This document shows positions 1 to 8,785 of a stretch of DNA of 64,000 nt, piece by piece. A program made the translations under genes and the position numbers. The notes beneath the pieces are model-generated. The model was given only the letters and a program-made list of their open reading frames with translations, did no database searches and had not been told where the DNA came from. Source of the DNA: Paenibacillus sp. FSL K6-1096 (lineage in GTDB: Bacteria; Bacillota; Bacilli; Paenibacillales; Paenibacillaceae); assembly GCF_037977055.1 (NCBI RefSeq), contig NZ_CP150274.1:6944001-7008000 (forward strand), in the 5' to 3' direction. How positions within the stretch are numbered: the first letter of the stretch is position 1; each line of letters begins with the position of its first letter.

Positions 1-2456
1 GAGGCATCAGCCAGAGCAAGGAAGAACAGCTGAAGAGCTCCCTGCTGGAGCTGATGAACCTGATGGCCCAGGCACGCAACGAGATCCGCTATGCGGATCA
101 GCAGAAGGAGAGCCTGGAGCGGCGGATGAGCCGCAGCCAGGAGGAGAGCGGCAAATGGACCGCCCGGCTGGCGGAGCTGACCTCGGCACAGAGCGGGCTG
201 AAGGACAAGATTGCCGCGCTCGGCAAAGAGATCGGCCTCCTGCGCGGAGCGTACATTACCGAGAGCGAGCAGACCAGCAAGCGCCAGAAGCTGCTGGAGG
301 AGACGCAGGCCGGGCTGCGCAAATGGGAGCAGAAGCGCGAAGCGCAGGTCTCCCGGCATGAGACGATGAAGGAAATGCAGGATGATTTCGACGGCTTCAT
401 GCTCGGGGTCAAAGAGGTACTGAAGGGTGCGCGCAAAGGACAGCTGAGCGGTGTGCACGGTGCAGTGGCGGAGCTGATCTCCGTTCCCGAGAAGCTGGAA
501 ATGGCGGTTGAGACTGCGATGGGAGCTTCCTTGCAGCATGTAGTCATGGAGAATGAGGCGGTTTCGCGGCAGGCGATTGCTTTTCTGAAGCAGCGCCAGC
601 TGGGCCGGGCCACCTTCCTGCCGCTGGATGTTATCCGTCCCCGCCAGATTACCGGCACCGACCGCAGACTGGTGGAGGATGCGGAGGGCTTTGTCGGAAT
701 CGGGTCTGAATTGGTTGGCTATGATGATAAATATGCAAGTATTATCGGCAGCCTGCTGGGCAATGTGGTTATTGCGGAGCGTCTGGAGCAGGCGAACAAG
801 ATTGCGGCAAGATGCCAATACCGCTACAGAGTCGTTACCCTTGAGGGTGACGTTGTTAATGCCGGCGGCTCCATGACGGGCGGCAGCCAGCACAAGAAGA
901 ACAACAGCCTGCTCAGCCGCAAGCGGCAGCTGGATCAGCTGTCCGGCGAGATCGCGGAGAGCGATGAGCAGATCGCCAAGCTGAAGCAGGGAATCAGCCG
1001 TCTGCGGGCGGAGCAGGACAAGGCAGCGCAGAAGCTGGAAGAGCTGCGGCATGACGGGGACGAGAAGCGCCTCGAAGAGCAGCGGGTGTCCGGTGATCTG
1101 AAGCAGCTGGAGCAGGAGCTGCGCCATGTGCAGGAGCAGGTTGAGGGTGCAGGCGCAGAGCGCAGCGGCTTCGAGAATGAGCTGCGCGCACAGGAGGAGA
1201 GCCGCAAGCAGGCAGAGGCGGAGCTGGTCCGGCTGGAGAAGGAAGAGGCCGAGGCCCATGCGGCCATCCGCAGCGCCGAATCGGACCGCAAGGCCAGCGA
1301 GACGGCTAAGGAAGAGCTGCAGGGCAAGCTGACCGGCATGAAGGTTGCGGAAGGCAAGCTTGACCAGGAGATCTTCTCCCTGGAGGAGCAGCTGAAGCGT
1401 ATGCGGCAGGATGCCGGCTCCCAGGAGAAGGAGCTGCGCCAGAGCCGCAGCCTGCTGATGACCATCGAGCAGGATCTCGAAGAGAATGGCCGCGAGGCGG
1501 TCAAGCAGAAGGAGGAGCTTAACAGCCTGCGGCTGAATAAGGAAGAGACCTCTGCCAAGCTAGATCTGGCCCGCGCGGACCGCGCCGCGATCTCGCGCAA
1601 GCTGGAGCTGGCCGAAGGGGAAACGAAGGACCAGCGGCAGGCGCTCCGGGCGGTGGAGGACAAGCTCCGCTCCACCGAAGTCGCCGTCGGGCGGCTGGAT
1701 GTGGAGCTGGACAACATCCTGCGCAAGCTGAGCGATGATTACGAGCTGAGCTATGAGCTGGCGAAACAGCGGTATCCGGTGCCGGAGGATGTGCCGGCGG
1801 CGCAGCTTGAGGTGCAGCGCCTGAAGCGCAGCATCTCCGGGCTGGGCGAGGTCAACCTGGGCGCGATTGAGGAATATCAGCGGGTGCATGAACGCTATAC
1901 CTTCCTCAGCGGACAGAAGGATGATCTGGTTGAAGCGAAGACCACGCTCTACCATGTCATCCGCGAGATGGAGGAGGAGATGTCGAAGCGCTTCAAGACA
2001 ACCTTCGATGCCATCCGCCGCGAGTTCGGCACGGTATTCACCAAGCTGTTCGGCGGCGGCCGGGCAGATCTTCAGCTCCTGGACCCTGATCATATGCTTG
2101 ATACCGGGATCGACATCGTGGCCCAGCCGCCGGGCAAAAAGCTGCAGAACCTGCAGCTGCTCTCCGGCGGCGAACGCGCCCTGACCGCAATGGCGCTGCT
2201 GTTCGCCATTCTGCAGGTGAAGCCGGTGCCGTTCTGTGTGCTGGATGAGGTGGAGGCAGCGCTCGATGAAGCCAATGTGGTGCGCTTTGCCCAATATCTG
2301 CGGGAATTCTCGGGGCAGACCCAGTTCATTGTAGTTACACACCGCAAAGGAACGATGGAGGAGGCCGATGTTCTCTATGGTGTAACCATGGAGGAGGGCG
2401 GTGTATCCAAGCTCGTCTCGGTACGGCTGGAGGATGAAGAGGCGGAGATTGCCTAA
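1..2456 (+). CDS. smc: Chromosome partition protein SMC (5'-truncated by window edge)
   Basis: Structural maintenance of chromosomes ATPase, the core of the bacterial condensin with ScpA and ScpB; it compacts and segregates DNA. The reading frame is open from base 3, so the start lies before the window. About 817 residues are visible out of roughly 1190 in the family. They comprise the end of the first coiled-coil arm, the hinge at about residues 135-290 with glycine-rich turns such as GGSMTGGSQ, the long returning coiled coil rich in Glu, Gln, Lys and Arg, and the C-terminal ATPase head. The head carries the ABC signature LSGGERALTAMALLF and a Walker B/D-loop CVLDEVEAALDEANV. The N-terminal Walker A half is off the window. 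ftsY follows after 36 bases, as in the Bacillus smc-ftsY order. The call is secure. Confidence 0.97.
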   Translation, partial: GISQSKEEQLKSSLLELMNLMAQARNEIRYADQQKESLERRMSRSQEESGKWTARLAELTSAQSGLKDKIAALGKEIGLLRGAYITESEQTSKRQKLLEETQAGLRKWEQKREAQVSRHETMKEMQDDFDGFMLGVKEVLKGARKGQLSGVHGAVAELISVPEKLEMAVETAMGASLQHVVMENEAVSRQAIAFLKQRQLGRATFLPLDVIRPRQITGTDRRLVEDAEGFVGIGSELVGYDDKYASIIGSLLGNVVIAERLEQANKIAARCQYRYRVVTLEGDVVNAGGSMTGGSQHKKNNSLLSRKRQLDQLSGEIAESDEQIAKLKQGISRLRAEQDKAAQKLEELRHDGDEKRLEEQRVSGDLKQLEQELRHVQEQVEGAGAERSGFENELRAQEESRKQAEAELVRLEKEEAEAHAAIRSAESDRKASETAKEELQGKLTGMKVAEGKLDQEIFSLEEQLKRMRQDAGSQEKELRQSRSLLMTIEQDLEENGREAVKQKEELNSLRLNKEETSAKLDLARADRAAISRKLELAEGETKDQRQALRAVEDKLRSTEVAVGRLDVELDNILRKLSDDYELSYELAKQRYPVPEDVPAAQLEVQRLKRSISGLGEVNLGAIEEYQRVHERYTFLSGQKDDLVEAKTTLYHVIREMEEEMSKRFKTTFDAIRREFGTVFTKLFGGGRADLQLLDPDHMLDTGIDIVAQPPGKKLQNLQLLSGGERALTAMALLFAILQVKPVPFCVLDEVEAALDEANVVRFAQYLREFSGQTQFIVVTHRKGTMEEADVLYGVTMEEGGVSKLVSVRLEDEEAEIA

Positions 2457-2492
2457 CCATGAAGTAACCTTTATATCATTAGGAGGAACCGT

Positions 2493-3491
2493 ATGAGCTT
2501 TTTCAAGAAACTGAAGGACAGCATCTCCGGCAAAACAGAAAGTGTAACGAAGCAGTTCCGTGACGGGCTGGAGAAGACGCGCAAGGGCTTCGTTGAGAAG
2601 GTTACTGATCTGATCATCCGCCGCAAAAAAATAGACGAAGAATTCTACGAAGAGCTGGAAGAAATCCTGATCGGCGCCGATGTCGGTGTGAACACGGTCA
2701 TGACTCTGGTGGAGGAGCTGCGCGCCGAGGTGAAGCAGCAGCGGATCGAGGATGCAGCCGAGCTGCAGCCGATTCTGTCCCGCAAGCTGATGGAGCTGCT
2801 GCGCGGCGACGATGATAACCGTCTGCGGGAGAACCCGGACGGCATTACCGTCATTCTGTTTGTCGGCGTGAACGGAGTGGGCAAGACGACGACCATCGGG
2901 AAGCTGGCGCACCGTTACAAGCAGGAAGGCAAAAAGGTGCTGCTGGCGGCAGGCGATACCTTCCGTGCCGGCGCAATTGAGCAGCTTGAGGTCTGGGGCC
3001 AGCGCGCCGGTGTAGATGTCATTAAGCAGCAGGCGGGCTCAGACCCGGCAGCGGTGATGTTTGATGCCGTGCAGGCGGCCAAGCAGCGGAATGTCGATGT
3101 CTTGATCTGCGATACCGCAGGCCGGCTGCAGAACAAGACCAACCTGATGGAAGAGCTGAACAAAATCTTCCGGGTCATCCAGCGTGAGATCCCGAGCGCC
3201 CCGCATGAGGTGCTGATGGTGCTGGACGCGACCACCGGCCAGAATGCGCTCAGCCAGGCCAAGCTGTTCGGCGAGAAGAGCGGTGTCACCGGCCTGGTGC
3301 TGACCAAGCTGGACGGTACGGCGAAGGGCGGTATTGTCATCGCCCTCCGGCAGGAGATGAACCTGCCGGTGAAGCTGGTGGGTCTGGGCGAGAAGATGGA
3401 AGACCTCCAGCCGTTCGATTCCGACCAGTTCGTGCATGCCCTGTTCGCAGGCATGATCTCGGAAGAGGAAGATGAACAGGCCGGGAACTAA
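2493..3491 (+). CDS. ftsY: Signal recognition particle receptor FtsY
   Basis: SRP receptor GTPase that docks ribosome-nascent chain-SRP complexes at the membrane. It has 332 residues: an N domain (helical, residues 1-90) and a G domain. The P-loop GVNGVGKTTTIGKLA lies near residue 125, the G3 motif is DTAGR, and G4 TKLDGTAKGG is typical of SRP GTPases. The C terminus LVGLGEKMEDLQPFD is the conserved closing element. It lacks the long acidic A domain of E. coli FtsY, as usual in Firmicutes. The ATG is preceded by AGGAGG (2481-2486). A strong terminator follows immediately, so transcription with smc probably ends here and ffh is not adjacent. Confidence 0.97.
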   Translation: MSFFKKLKDSISGKTESVTKQFRDGLEKTRKGFVEKVTDLIIRRKKIDEEFYEELEEILIGADVGVNTVMTLVEELRAEVKQQRIEDAAELQPILSRKLMELLRGDDDNRLRENPDGITVILFVGVNGVGKTTTIGKLAHRYKQEGKKVLLAAGDTFRAGAIEQLEVWGQRAGVDVIKQQAGSDPAAVMFDAVQAAKQRNVDVLICDTAGRLQNKTNLMEELNKIFRVIQREIPSAPHEVLMVLDATTGQNALSQAKLFGEKSGVTGLVLTKLDGTAKGGIVIALRQEMNLPVKLVGLGEKMEDLQPFDSDQFVHALFAGMISEEEDEQAGN

Positions 3492-3514
3492 CAATTCTAT
3501 ATTAGTTGATGCAA

Positions 3515-3548
3515 CCTCCCCCGGAGCCCGGCTCCAGGGGAGGTTTTT
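3515..3548 (+). terminator. Rho-independent terminator after ftsY
   Basis: Arms CCTCCCCCGGAGC and GCTCC-A-GGGGAGG form a GC-rich hairpin followed by TTTTT. It lies just after the ftsY stop and before the tandem array. Confidence 0.85.
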
Positions 3549-3562
3549 GCGCTTGGGCCGGA

Positions 3563-3960
3563 TGTAATCGAAAAACCGACTACAATGAGCAGTGTGTGGG
3601 CGCGTGGGGCAAATGTAATCGGAAAACCGACCACGATGGGCGTGGTGGAGGCGCGTGGGCGAAATGTAATCGAAAAACCGACTACAATGGGAAGTGTGTG
3701 GGCGCGAGGAGCAAATGTAATCGAAAAATCGACCACATTGGGTGTGGTGGAGGCGCGTGGGCAAAATGTAATCGAAAAACCGACTACAATGAGCAGTATG
3801 GGGACGAGTGAGGGCAATGTAATCGAAAAACCGAACACAATGGGCAGTGTGTGGGCGTGCGGGCCTAATGTATGCGGAAAACCGAACACAATGGGCGGAG
3901 CATAGGTGCGTGGGCCGAATGTAATCGAAAAACCGAACAGAAACGAGCGAAGGGCGACTG
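3563..3960. repeat. Tandem array of eight 51-bp units with internal dyads
   Basis: The motif TGTAATCG (or a one- or two-base variant) recurs at 3563, 3614, 3665, 3716, 3767, 3818, 3869 and 3920, always 51 bp apart. Each unit has a short dyad: TGTAATCG, an AAAAAC spacer, then CGACTACA or CGAACACA, with 6-7 of 8 positions complementary. The dyad is followed by a G-rich half containing GTGTGGGCGCG or GTGGTGGAGGCGCG. Units 1 and 3 resemble each other, as do 2 and 4, giving a 102-bp higher-order period; units 6-8 have drifted. Two further units of the same family lie at 52595 and one decayed copy at 43276. Because 51 is a multiple of three, reading frames stay open across it on both strands; I see no ribosome binding site or family likeness and do not call genes here. 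Confidence 0.93.
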
Positions 3961-3978
3961 AGTAGATTCCTAAAAAAA

Positions 3979-4000
3979 CAACATATGAAAAATTCATATT
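3979..4000. repeat. Short interspersed palindromic element, copy 1
   Basis: CAACATATGAAAAATTCA followed by TATT. It contains the dyad ATATGAA-AAA-TTCATAT (3983-3999). The same 18-bp core occurs at 14091 and 14422. Here it is followed after a short AT-rich step by GACAGTCAGCAC, resembling GACAGCCAGCAC after the copy at 14091, so the repeated element may be longer than the core. Confidence 0.7.
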
Positions 4001-4170
4001 AGGACAGTCAGCACTTGTGCAAGTTGACGACTCCGGTAATGCTTGTCAGCACACCGGCATACAATTGGAGTGGAATCTCTACTGGTGCGCCCGAAAAACA
4101 CAGAATAGACAAAGGAAGCGATACCAATGAAAAACAGTAATGTATAAACTACATTTTGTTGTTATATATA
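4001..4170. other. Intergenic stretch upstream of the ATP-grasp gene, no gene seen
   Basis: About 170 bp between the palindromic element and the promoter at 4171. No open frame with a ribosome binding site is visible. It contains short dyads such as CAGCACTTGTGC but nothing I can assign. Confidence 0.5.
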
Positions 4171-4200
4171 TTGACATGGTTAATGGGATTTACGTATTAT
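4171..4200 (+). promoter_or_regulatory. Sigma-A type promoter for the ATP-grasp operon
   Basis: TTGACA (4171-4176), an 18-bp spacer and TATTAT (4195-4200). It lies inside the upstream extension of the open frame beginning at 4156, which argues that translation starts downstream at 4300 and not at 4156. Confidence 0.7.
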
Positions 4201-4299
4201 GAAAGTAGTTATTCATATTTTCGTGATATTTTCTTAAAATCACCGCACGAATTGTTAGATTACTTAACACATTATACTGATCCGAAAGGAGTCGGGCTC

Positions 4300-5763
4300 A
4301 TGTCCAAACTTGATCCTTTGCCCGGACTCGCTCCCTATCCCTTGCAGCATTTCTATGATGAGATGTATGCGGATGAACGGAGTGTCCGGCCTCACTACAA
4401 ACATGTGAACCGCATGTTCACCGGGATGAGCCCCGAAGAGCTGCAGAACAAGCAGAAGCGGATGCAGCGCCGGATGATGGAGGAGGGCATTACCTTCACC
4501 CTGTATAACCCGGCCCAGGATCAGCCGATGGAGCGGACCATTCCCTTCGATATGATCCCGCGTATCATCCCGAAGGGGGAATGGGAACGGCTGGAGGCGG
4601 GAATTGTCCAGCGGATTACCGCGCTCAACCTGTTCATCCACGATATCTACCATGAACAGTATATTGTGAAGGACGGGATTGTACCGCGGCGGATGATTCT
4701 CTCCAACTGTTATTTCCGGCCGGAGATGAGCGGCCTGCGCGTTCCCGGCGGTGCGTATATCACTACTTCGGGCATCGACCTGATCCGGCATCACGACGGG
4801 GAATATTATGTGCTGGAAGACAATCTGCGCACACCCTCAGGCTTCTCTTATCTGTTCAAGGGCAGATCGCTGATGAACCAGCTGTTTCCGGAGATGTCTT
4901 TTGCCCGTTCGATACGCGATGTGGACCATAGCCTCAACCGCTTCCTGTCCGTGCTGCGCAGCCTGTCTCCGTCCCGGATCAAGGACCCGGTGATCGCTTT
5001 GCTGACCCCGGGTGAGTATAACTCGGCTTATTATGAGCATGCTTTTCTGGCTCAGCAGATGGGGATTCACCTGGTAGAGGGGCGCGACCTGGTCGCCCAG
5101 GACCATAAGATCTACCTGAAGGAGATGAACGGCCTGCGCCGGGTGGATGTGCTGTACCGCAGGCTGGACGATGATTTCATCGATCCGCTTGCTTTTCAGC
5201 CCAGCTCGCTGCTTGGGGTTGCCGGTCTGATGAATGCCTACAGGGCAGGCAATATCGCCATTGCCAATGCGCCCGGAACCGGAGTGGCCGATGACAAAGC
5301 GATGTATGTGTATGTTCCGGATATGATCCGCTATTATCTTAACGAGGAACCGATTCTAAGCAATGTGCCGACCTATCTGCTCTCCCGGCCGCAGGAGCGC
5401 CAGTATGTGCTGGATCATCTCCAGGAGATGGTGGTGAAGGAGACCTCGCTCTCCGGGGGATACGGAATGCTGATTGGATGCGAAGCCACGAAGGAGGAGC
5501 TGGCCGAATTCCGGCTCAAAATCCTGACGGACCCGGACCGCTATATTGCCCAGCCGATTATGTCGCTGTCCCGTGCCCCTGTCTTGTCAGAGGAGGGGAT
5601 GGTTCCCCGGCATATTGACCTCAGAGCGTTCGTGCTGATGGGGGCGGACCGGAAGCCGCATGTCATTCCCGGCGGGCTGACCCGGGTGGCCATGCAGGAA
5701 GGGTCGCTGGTCGTGAACTCATCCCAGGGCGGAGGGGTAAAGGACACCTGGGTCATGGCTTGA
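4300..5763 (+). CDS. Circularly permuted ATP-grasp type 2 family protein
   Basis: Predicted ATP-dependent carboxylate-amine ligase of the circularly permuted ATP-grasp group (DUF404/DUF407). It has 487 residues, the family's usual size. Visible family motifs are YVLEDNLRTPSGFSYLFKGR (about residue 170), VKETSLSGGYGMLIG and the C-terminal NSSQGGGVKDTWV. The frame is open from 4156, but ATG 4300 has AAAGGAG eight bases upstream (4285-4291) and a promoter precedes it at 4171. It is the first gene of a three-gene unit with alpha-E and transglutaminase proteins, a recurrent association proposed to make or modify peptide amide bonds; the substrate is unknown. Confidence 0.9.
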   Translation: MSKLDPLPGLAPYPLQHFYDEMYADERSVRPHYKHVNRMFTGMSPEELQNKQKRMQRRMMEEGITFTLYNPAQDQPMERTIPFDMIPRIIPKGEWERLEAGIVQRITALNLFIHDIYHEQYIVKDGIVPRRMILSNCYFRPEMSGLRVPGGAYITTSGIDLIRHHDGEYYVLEDNLRTPSGFSYLFKGRSLMNQLFPEMSFARSIRDVDHSLNRFLSVLRSLSPSRIKDPVIALLTPGEYNSAYYEHAFLAQQMGIHLVEGRDLVAQDHKIYLKEMNGLRRVDVLYRRLDDDFIDPLAFQPSSLLGVAGLMNAYRAGNIAIANAPGTGVADDKAMYVYVPDMIRYYLNEEPILSNVPTYLLSRPQERQYVLDHLQEMVVKETSLSGGYGMLIGCEATKEELAEFRLKILTDPDRYIAQPIMSLSRAPVLSEEGMVPRHIDLRAFVLMGADRKPHVIPGGLTRVAMQEGSLVVNSSQGGGVKDTWVMA

Positions 5764-5815
5764 GAAGTTAGCGCAATAATAAAGTAGAATAACCCGATGA
5801 GAGAGGGTGGGGACG

Positions 5816-6769
5816 ATGCTGAACCGCAATGCTGAAGCTTTATTCTGGATCGGCCGGTATATGGAGCGGGCTGAGAATCACGCCCGGCTGATTGATGTAC
5901 ATTACCATGTCCAGCAGGAGGAGGACTATCAGGAGGAGGGGCATAAGTGGTCACGGCTGATCGATGCGCTGGGCGTCCGGGAGGTCTATCTGCGGCAGTT
6001 CGAGAGCTTCAGCGAACAGGATGTGCTGGCCTTCATCACGCTGGATCTCGGCAATGCGAACTCATTGTTCTCCTGTGTGCACCACGCGAGGAATAATCTG
6101 CGGACCTTGCGCCAGCATCTGCCCAGCGAGCTGTGGGATATTGTCAATGCCTTCAACCTGTGGCTCGGCGGGCAGTCGGTTGCCGATATTATGAGCGGCC
6201 CGCACCAGTTCTACCAGCAGATCAAGGAGCGGACGGCTACGTTCCTCGGCGCTGAACAATCGGTAATGCTGCGCAGCAACGAATGGCGGTTCATCGAGAG
6301 CGGGCGCTTTCTGGAGCGGGCGGAGAATACGACGCGGATTCTGCAGGCCGTCACCGTATCCTCCAGGCTTAAGGATATTTCCTCCATTTACACCCAGCTT
6401 CAGGCGGTGTTGAAGTCGGTGAGCGGCTATCAGGCCTTCCGCCGGTATTATGCCGATGATATGTCGCCGGAATGCATTCTGGAATTCCTGATCGCGAATC
6501 CTTATTTTCCCCGTTCCATCCGCTTCTCGTTCCACAAGCTGGAGGAGCATCTGGCAAGACTGGAGCTGGACAGCACCGAGAAAGGCTCCGGGCATGAGAA
6601 GGTGATCCGTCAGGCGGGCAAGCTTAAGGCTGAACTCGACTATATGGAGAAGGAAGAGATGTCCGGCGAGCGGGTGGGGGATGTGCTGGAGGCCCTGATG
6701 GTATCGTGCCAGCGGCTGGGGCAGACGATGGACGGTGCATTTTTTCGCCGAGAAGGAGTGTCCGTATGA
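5816..6769 (+). CDS. Alpha-E domain-containing protein (DUF403)
   Basis: An all-helical protein of 317 residues with the family's opening LNRNAEALFWIGRYMERAENHARLID. No catalytic motif is recognised. It travels with circularly permuted ATP-grasp and transglutaminase genes and is thought to be a partner or scaffold of that system. ATG 5816 was chosen over GTG 5807 because GAGAGGG (5801-5807) is well placed for it and would overlap the GTG. The end overlaps the start of the transglutaminase gene by four bases (ATGA), pointing to translational coupling. Confidence 0.88.
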   Translation: MLNRNAEALFWIGRYMERAENHARLIDVHYHVQQEEDYQEEGHKWSRLIDALGVREVYLRQFESFSEQDVLAFITLDLGNANSLFSCVHHARNNLRTLRQHLPSELWDIVNAFNLWLGGQSVADIMSGPHQFYQQIKERTATFLGAEQSVMLRSNEWRFIESGRFLERAENTTRILQAVTVSSRLKDISSIYTQLQAVLKSVSGYQAFRRYYADDMSPECILEFLIANPYFPRSIRFSFHKLEEHLARLELDSTEKGSGHEKVIRQAGKLKAELDYMEKEEMSGERVGDVLEALMVSCQRLGQTMDGAFFRREGVSV

Positions 6770-7632
6770 AAATACAGATCAACCACACCACCACCTACAG
6801 CTACACGGAGCCGGTGACGGACAGTGTCAATGAGATCCGGCTGACGCCGCGCACCAATTACCGGCAGTCCTGTTACCACCATGAAGTGGAGGTGCATCCG
6901 CCAGCCAATCTGCTGACCTATGAGGATTTCTTCGGCAACCGGGTCCATGCCTTTTCGGTGAACAAGCCGCATACCGAGATGACGATCCACACCAAGGCTA
7001 CGGTAGTCACGCTGGACAAAGCGCAGGGCGCCGGCCTGCCGCGTATTCCTCTGGCGGATCAGGTGAAGCTGCTGAACGATGAGAAGTTCCAGAACCGTTA
7101 TATCGAGTTCATCCTGCCCACCCGGTACACAGAGGTCACGCCGGAGCTGGTGGAGTTTGCGTCGCAGCATCCTTTTGAAGAAGCGGAGGATATGTATGAA
7201 TGGACCCGGCGGATCTCCTCCACCATCTATGAGCAGTTCACCTATGATCCCGAAGCCACTAGCGTCAATACGACCGTCAAAAGAGCGCTGAAGCTCAAAC
7301 GCGGAGTCTGCCAGGATTATGCGCACCTGATGATCGCTGTCTGCCGGAGTGTCGGCCTGCCGTCGCGGTATGTGAGCGGGTATCATTTTGTCGGGGATCT
7401 GCAAGGGGGCAATGCAGATTTCGAACAGGCCTCCCATGCCTGGGTGGAAACCCATATTCCGGGGACAGGCTGGCTGGGCTTCGACCCGACCAACAATGCC
7501 GAGGTGAACTGGCGTTATATCAAGCTGGGCCATGGGCGGGATTACAAGGATATCGTACCGGTCAAAGGCGTCTACCGCGGAGTAGCAGGTACGCTGACGG
7601 TCAAAGTGGATGTGCGGCAACTGGAGAACTAA
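6766..7632 (+). CDS. Transglutaminase-like cysteine peptidase family protein
   Basis: 288 residues. The N-terminal beta-rich domain (MKIQINHTTTYSYTEPV, residues 1-90) is the bacterial transglutaminase N domain. The papain-like core follows, with catalytic Cys in RGVCQDYAHLM (about residue 181), His in SHAWVE and Asp in GFDPTNN. It is last in the ATP-grasp/alpha-E/transglutaminase operon and overlaps the previous stop (ATGA at 6766). An upstream in-frame start at 6706 would lie deep in the alpha-E gene and is unlikely. Predicted role: peptidase or amide-exchange partner to the ATP-grasp ligase; the substrate is not evident. Confidence 0.9.
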   Translation: MKIQINHTTTYSYTEPVTDSVNEIRLTPRTNYRQSCYHHEVEVHPPANLLTYEDFFGNRVHAFSVNKPHTEMTIHTKATVVTLDKAQGAGLPRIPLADQVKLLNDEKFQNRYIEFILPTRYTEVTPELVEFASQHPFEEAEDMYEWTRRISSTIYEQFTYDPEATSVNTTVKRALKLKRGVCQDYAHLMIAVCRSVGLPSRYVSGYHFVGDLQGGNADFEQASHAWVETHIPGTGWLGFDPTNNAEVNWRYIKLGHGRDYKDIVPVKGVYRGVAGTLTVKVDVRQLEN

Positions 7633-7635
7633 AAG

Positions 7636-7673
7636 AGCCCTGTGCAAATTGCACAGGGCTTGTGCAATTTTTT
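7636..7673 (+). terminator. Terminator of the ATP-grasp/transglutaminase operon
   Basis: Perfect stem AGCCCTGTGC / GCACAGGGCT with a five-base loop. The T-run (7668-7673) begins about seven bases after the stem. Confidence 0.75.
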
Positions 7674-7765
7674 GCATGATATGATTATAAAGCGCCATCA
7701 ATTGGGTAATCTTGAAACAGAGCCATTACCAGCGGAAATGGTATTCATGAAAGGAGAGTGTACAG

Positions 7766-8575
7766 ATGAGCCCGAATATAGAGAGCAAGCAGCGTTTTCA
7801 GGGGAAAACAGCCATCATTACAGGTGCGGGCTCGGGAATCGGCAGAGCGGCAGCGATCCAGTTCGCACGTGAAGGGGCAAATGTCGCCTTGTTCGATCTG
7901 GTGAATGAACGTACCTCGATCCTGGAGAAGAAGCTGAACAAGCTGCGCCCGGATTGCGCACTCGCGATTGATGTGGATACTTCGGATGCCGGCCGGATGG
8001 AGGAAGCGGTACGCAGGACGGCGGAGCATTTCGGGGGCCTCGACATTGTGTTTGCGAATGCGGGCATTAACGGAGTGGTCGGGCCGATTGAGGAGCTGAG
8101 TGTGGACGATTGGGAGAAAACTCTGTCGGTCAATCTGACCGGAACCTTCCTGACGCTAAAATACACCATTCCCCACCTGAAGGATAAGGGGCGGGGCAGT
8201 ATTATTATCACCAGCTCGATTAACGGGAACAGCAGATTCACCAGCTTCGGCTGGTCGCCATACAGCACCACCAAGGCTGGACAGGTTGCCTTCGCGAAGA
8301 TGGCTGCGCTGGAGCTGGCCAAGTTCAAAATTCGCGTCAATGTCATCTGCCCGGGAGCCATCGCCACGAATATTGATGAGAGTACGGAATTCAATGAAGA
8401 GGTTGAATCGATCGTCATCCCGATTGAGTTCCCGCAGGGGGCGCAGCCGCTTGCAGACGGACCGGGTAAGGCGGAGAATGTAGCCGATCTGGTGGCCTTC
8501 CTGGCCTCGGAGGAGTCCAGCCATATTACAGGAGCGCAGATTGTGATCGACGGTGCGGAGTCGCTGTTGTCCTGA
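7766..8575 (+). CDS. Short-chain dehydrogenase/reductase (SDR) family oxidoreductase
   Basis: Classical SDR of 269 residues. NAD(P)-binding TGAGSGIGRA lies near residue 17, the structural NAG motif is FANAGING, and the catalytic triad is the Ser of TSSINGN with YSTTK. An acidic residue at the end of the second strand (LFDLVNE) favours NAD over NADP. C-terminal ITGAQIVIDGAESL matches the usual SDR end. The start ATG has GAAAGGAG upstream. The gene stands alone between a terminator and a 210-bp gap, so the substrate cannot be inferred. Confidence 0.9.
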   Translation: MSPNIESKQRFQGKTAIITGAGSGIGRAAAIQFAREGANVALFDLVNERTSILEKKLNKLRPDCALAIDVDTSDAGRMEEAVRRTAEHFGGLDIVFANAGINGVVGPIEELSVDDWEKTLSVNLTGTFLTLKYTIPHLKDKGRGSIIITSSINGNSRFTSFGWSPYSTTKAGQVAFAKMAALELAKFKIRVNVICPGAIATNIDESTEFNEEVESIVIPIEFPQGAQPLADGPGKAENVADLVAFLASEESSHITGAQIVIDGAESLLS

Positions 8576-8717
8576 TCCATTTGGCCGGGTAATCTATAAT
8601 CTGATACCACTTTGTATGCAGGCAGTCTTGTGCCGGGAGCCGTCGGGTTTCTGGACAAGGCTGTTTTTGTTAGCCGGATGGCTAAGGGAGGATACTGAAA
8701 TCAAGCTAATTAGATAC

Positions 8718-8746
8718 TTGTAAAATAACAAACGAAATGATAATAT
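8718..8746 (+). promoter_or_regulatory. Sigma-A type promoter upstream of the DUF2087 gene
   Basis: TTGTAA (8718-8723), 17-bp spacer, TAATAT (8741-8746). The gene starts 40 bp downstream with GGTGATC as ribosome binding site. Confidence 0.5.
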
Positions 8747-8785
8747 GTCTATGTAAATACAAACGTTGATTGTGGTGATCTATTA

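Noticed and set aside
3563..3960. CRISPR array
   Set aside because: Repeat and spacer are not separated: the whole 51-bp unit is conserved, spacers are not unique, and no cas genes are present.
3039..3997. Long open frames on both strands across the 51-bp array, encoding 17-residue repeats (such as FDYI and RFFDYI blocks)
   Set aside because: They arise because the repeat length is divisible by three and lacks stops. There is no ribosome binding site, they overlap ftsY, and no family is recognisable.
4156..4299. N-terminal extension of the ATP-grasp protein
   Set aside because: It contains a sigma-A promoter, has different composition, and a good ribosome binding site sits before ATG 4300.
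8741..8775. CTATGTA near 8750 as a Bacillus-type Ter site
   Set aside because: Only the first seven bases of the core fit; the following bases and the second half-site do not.
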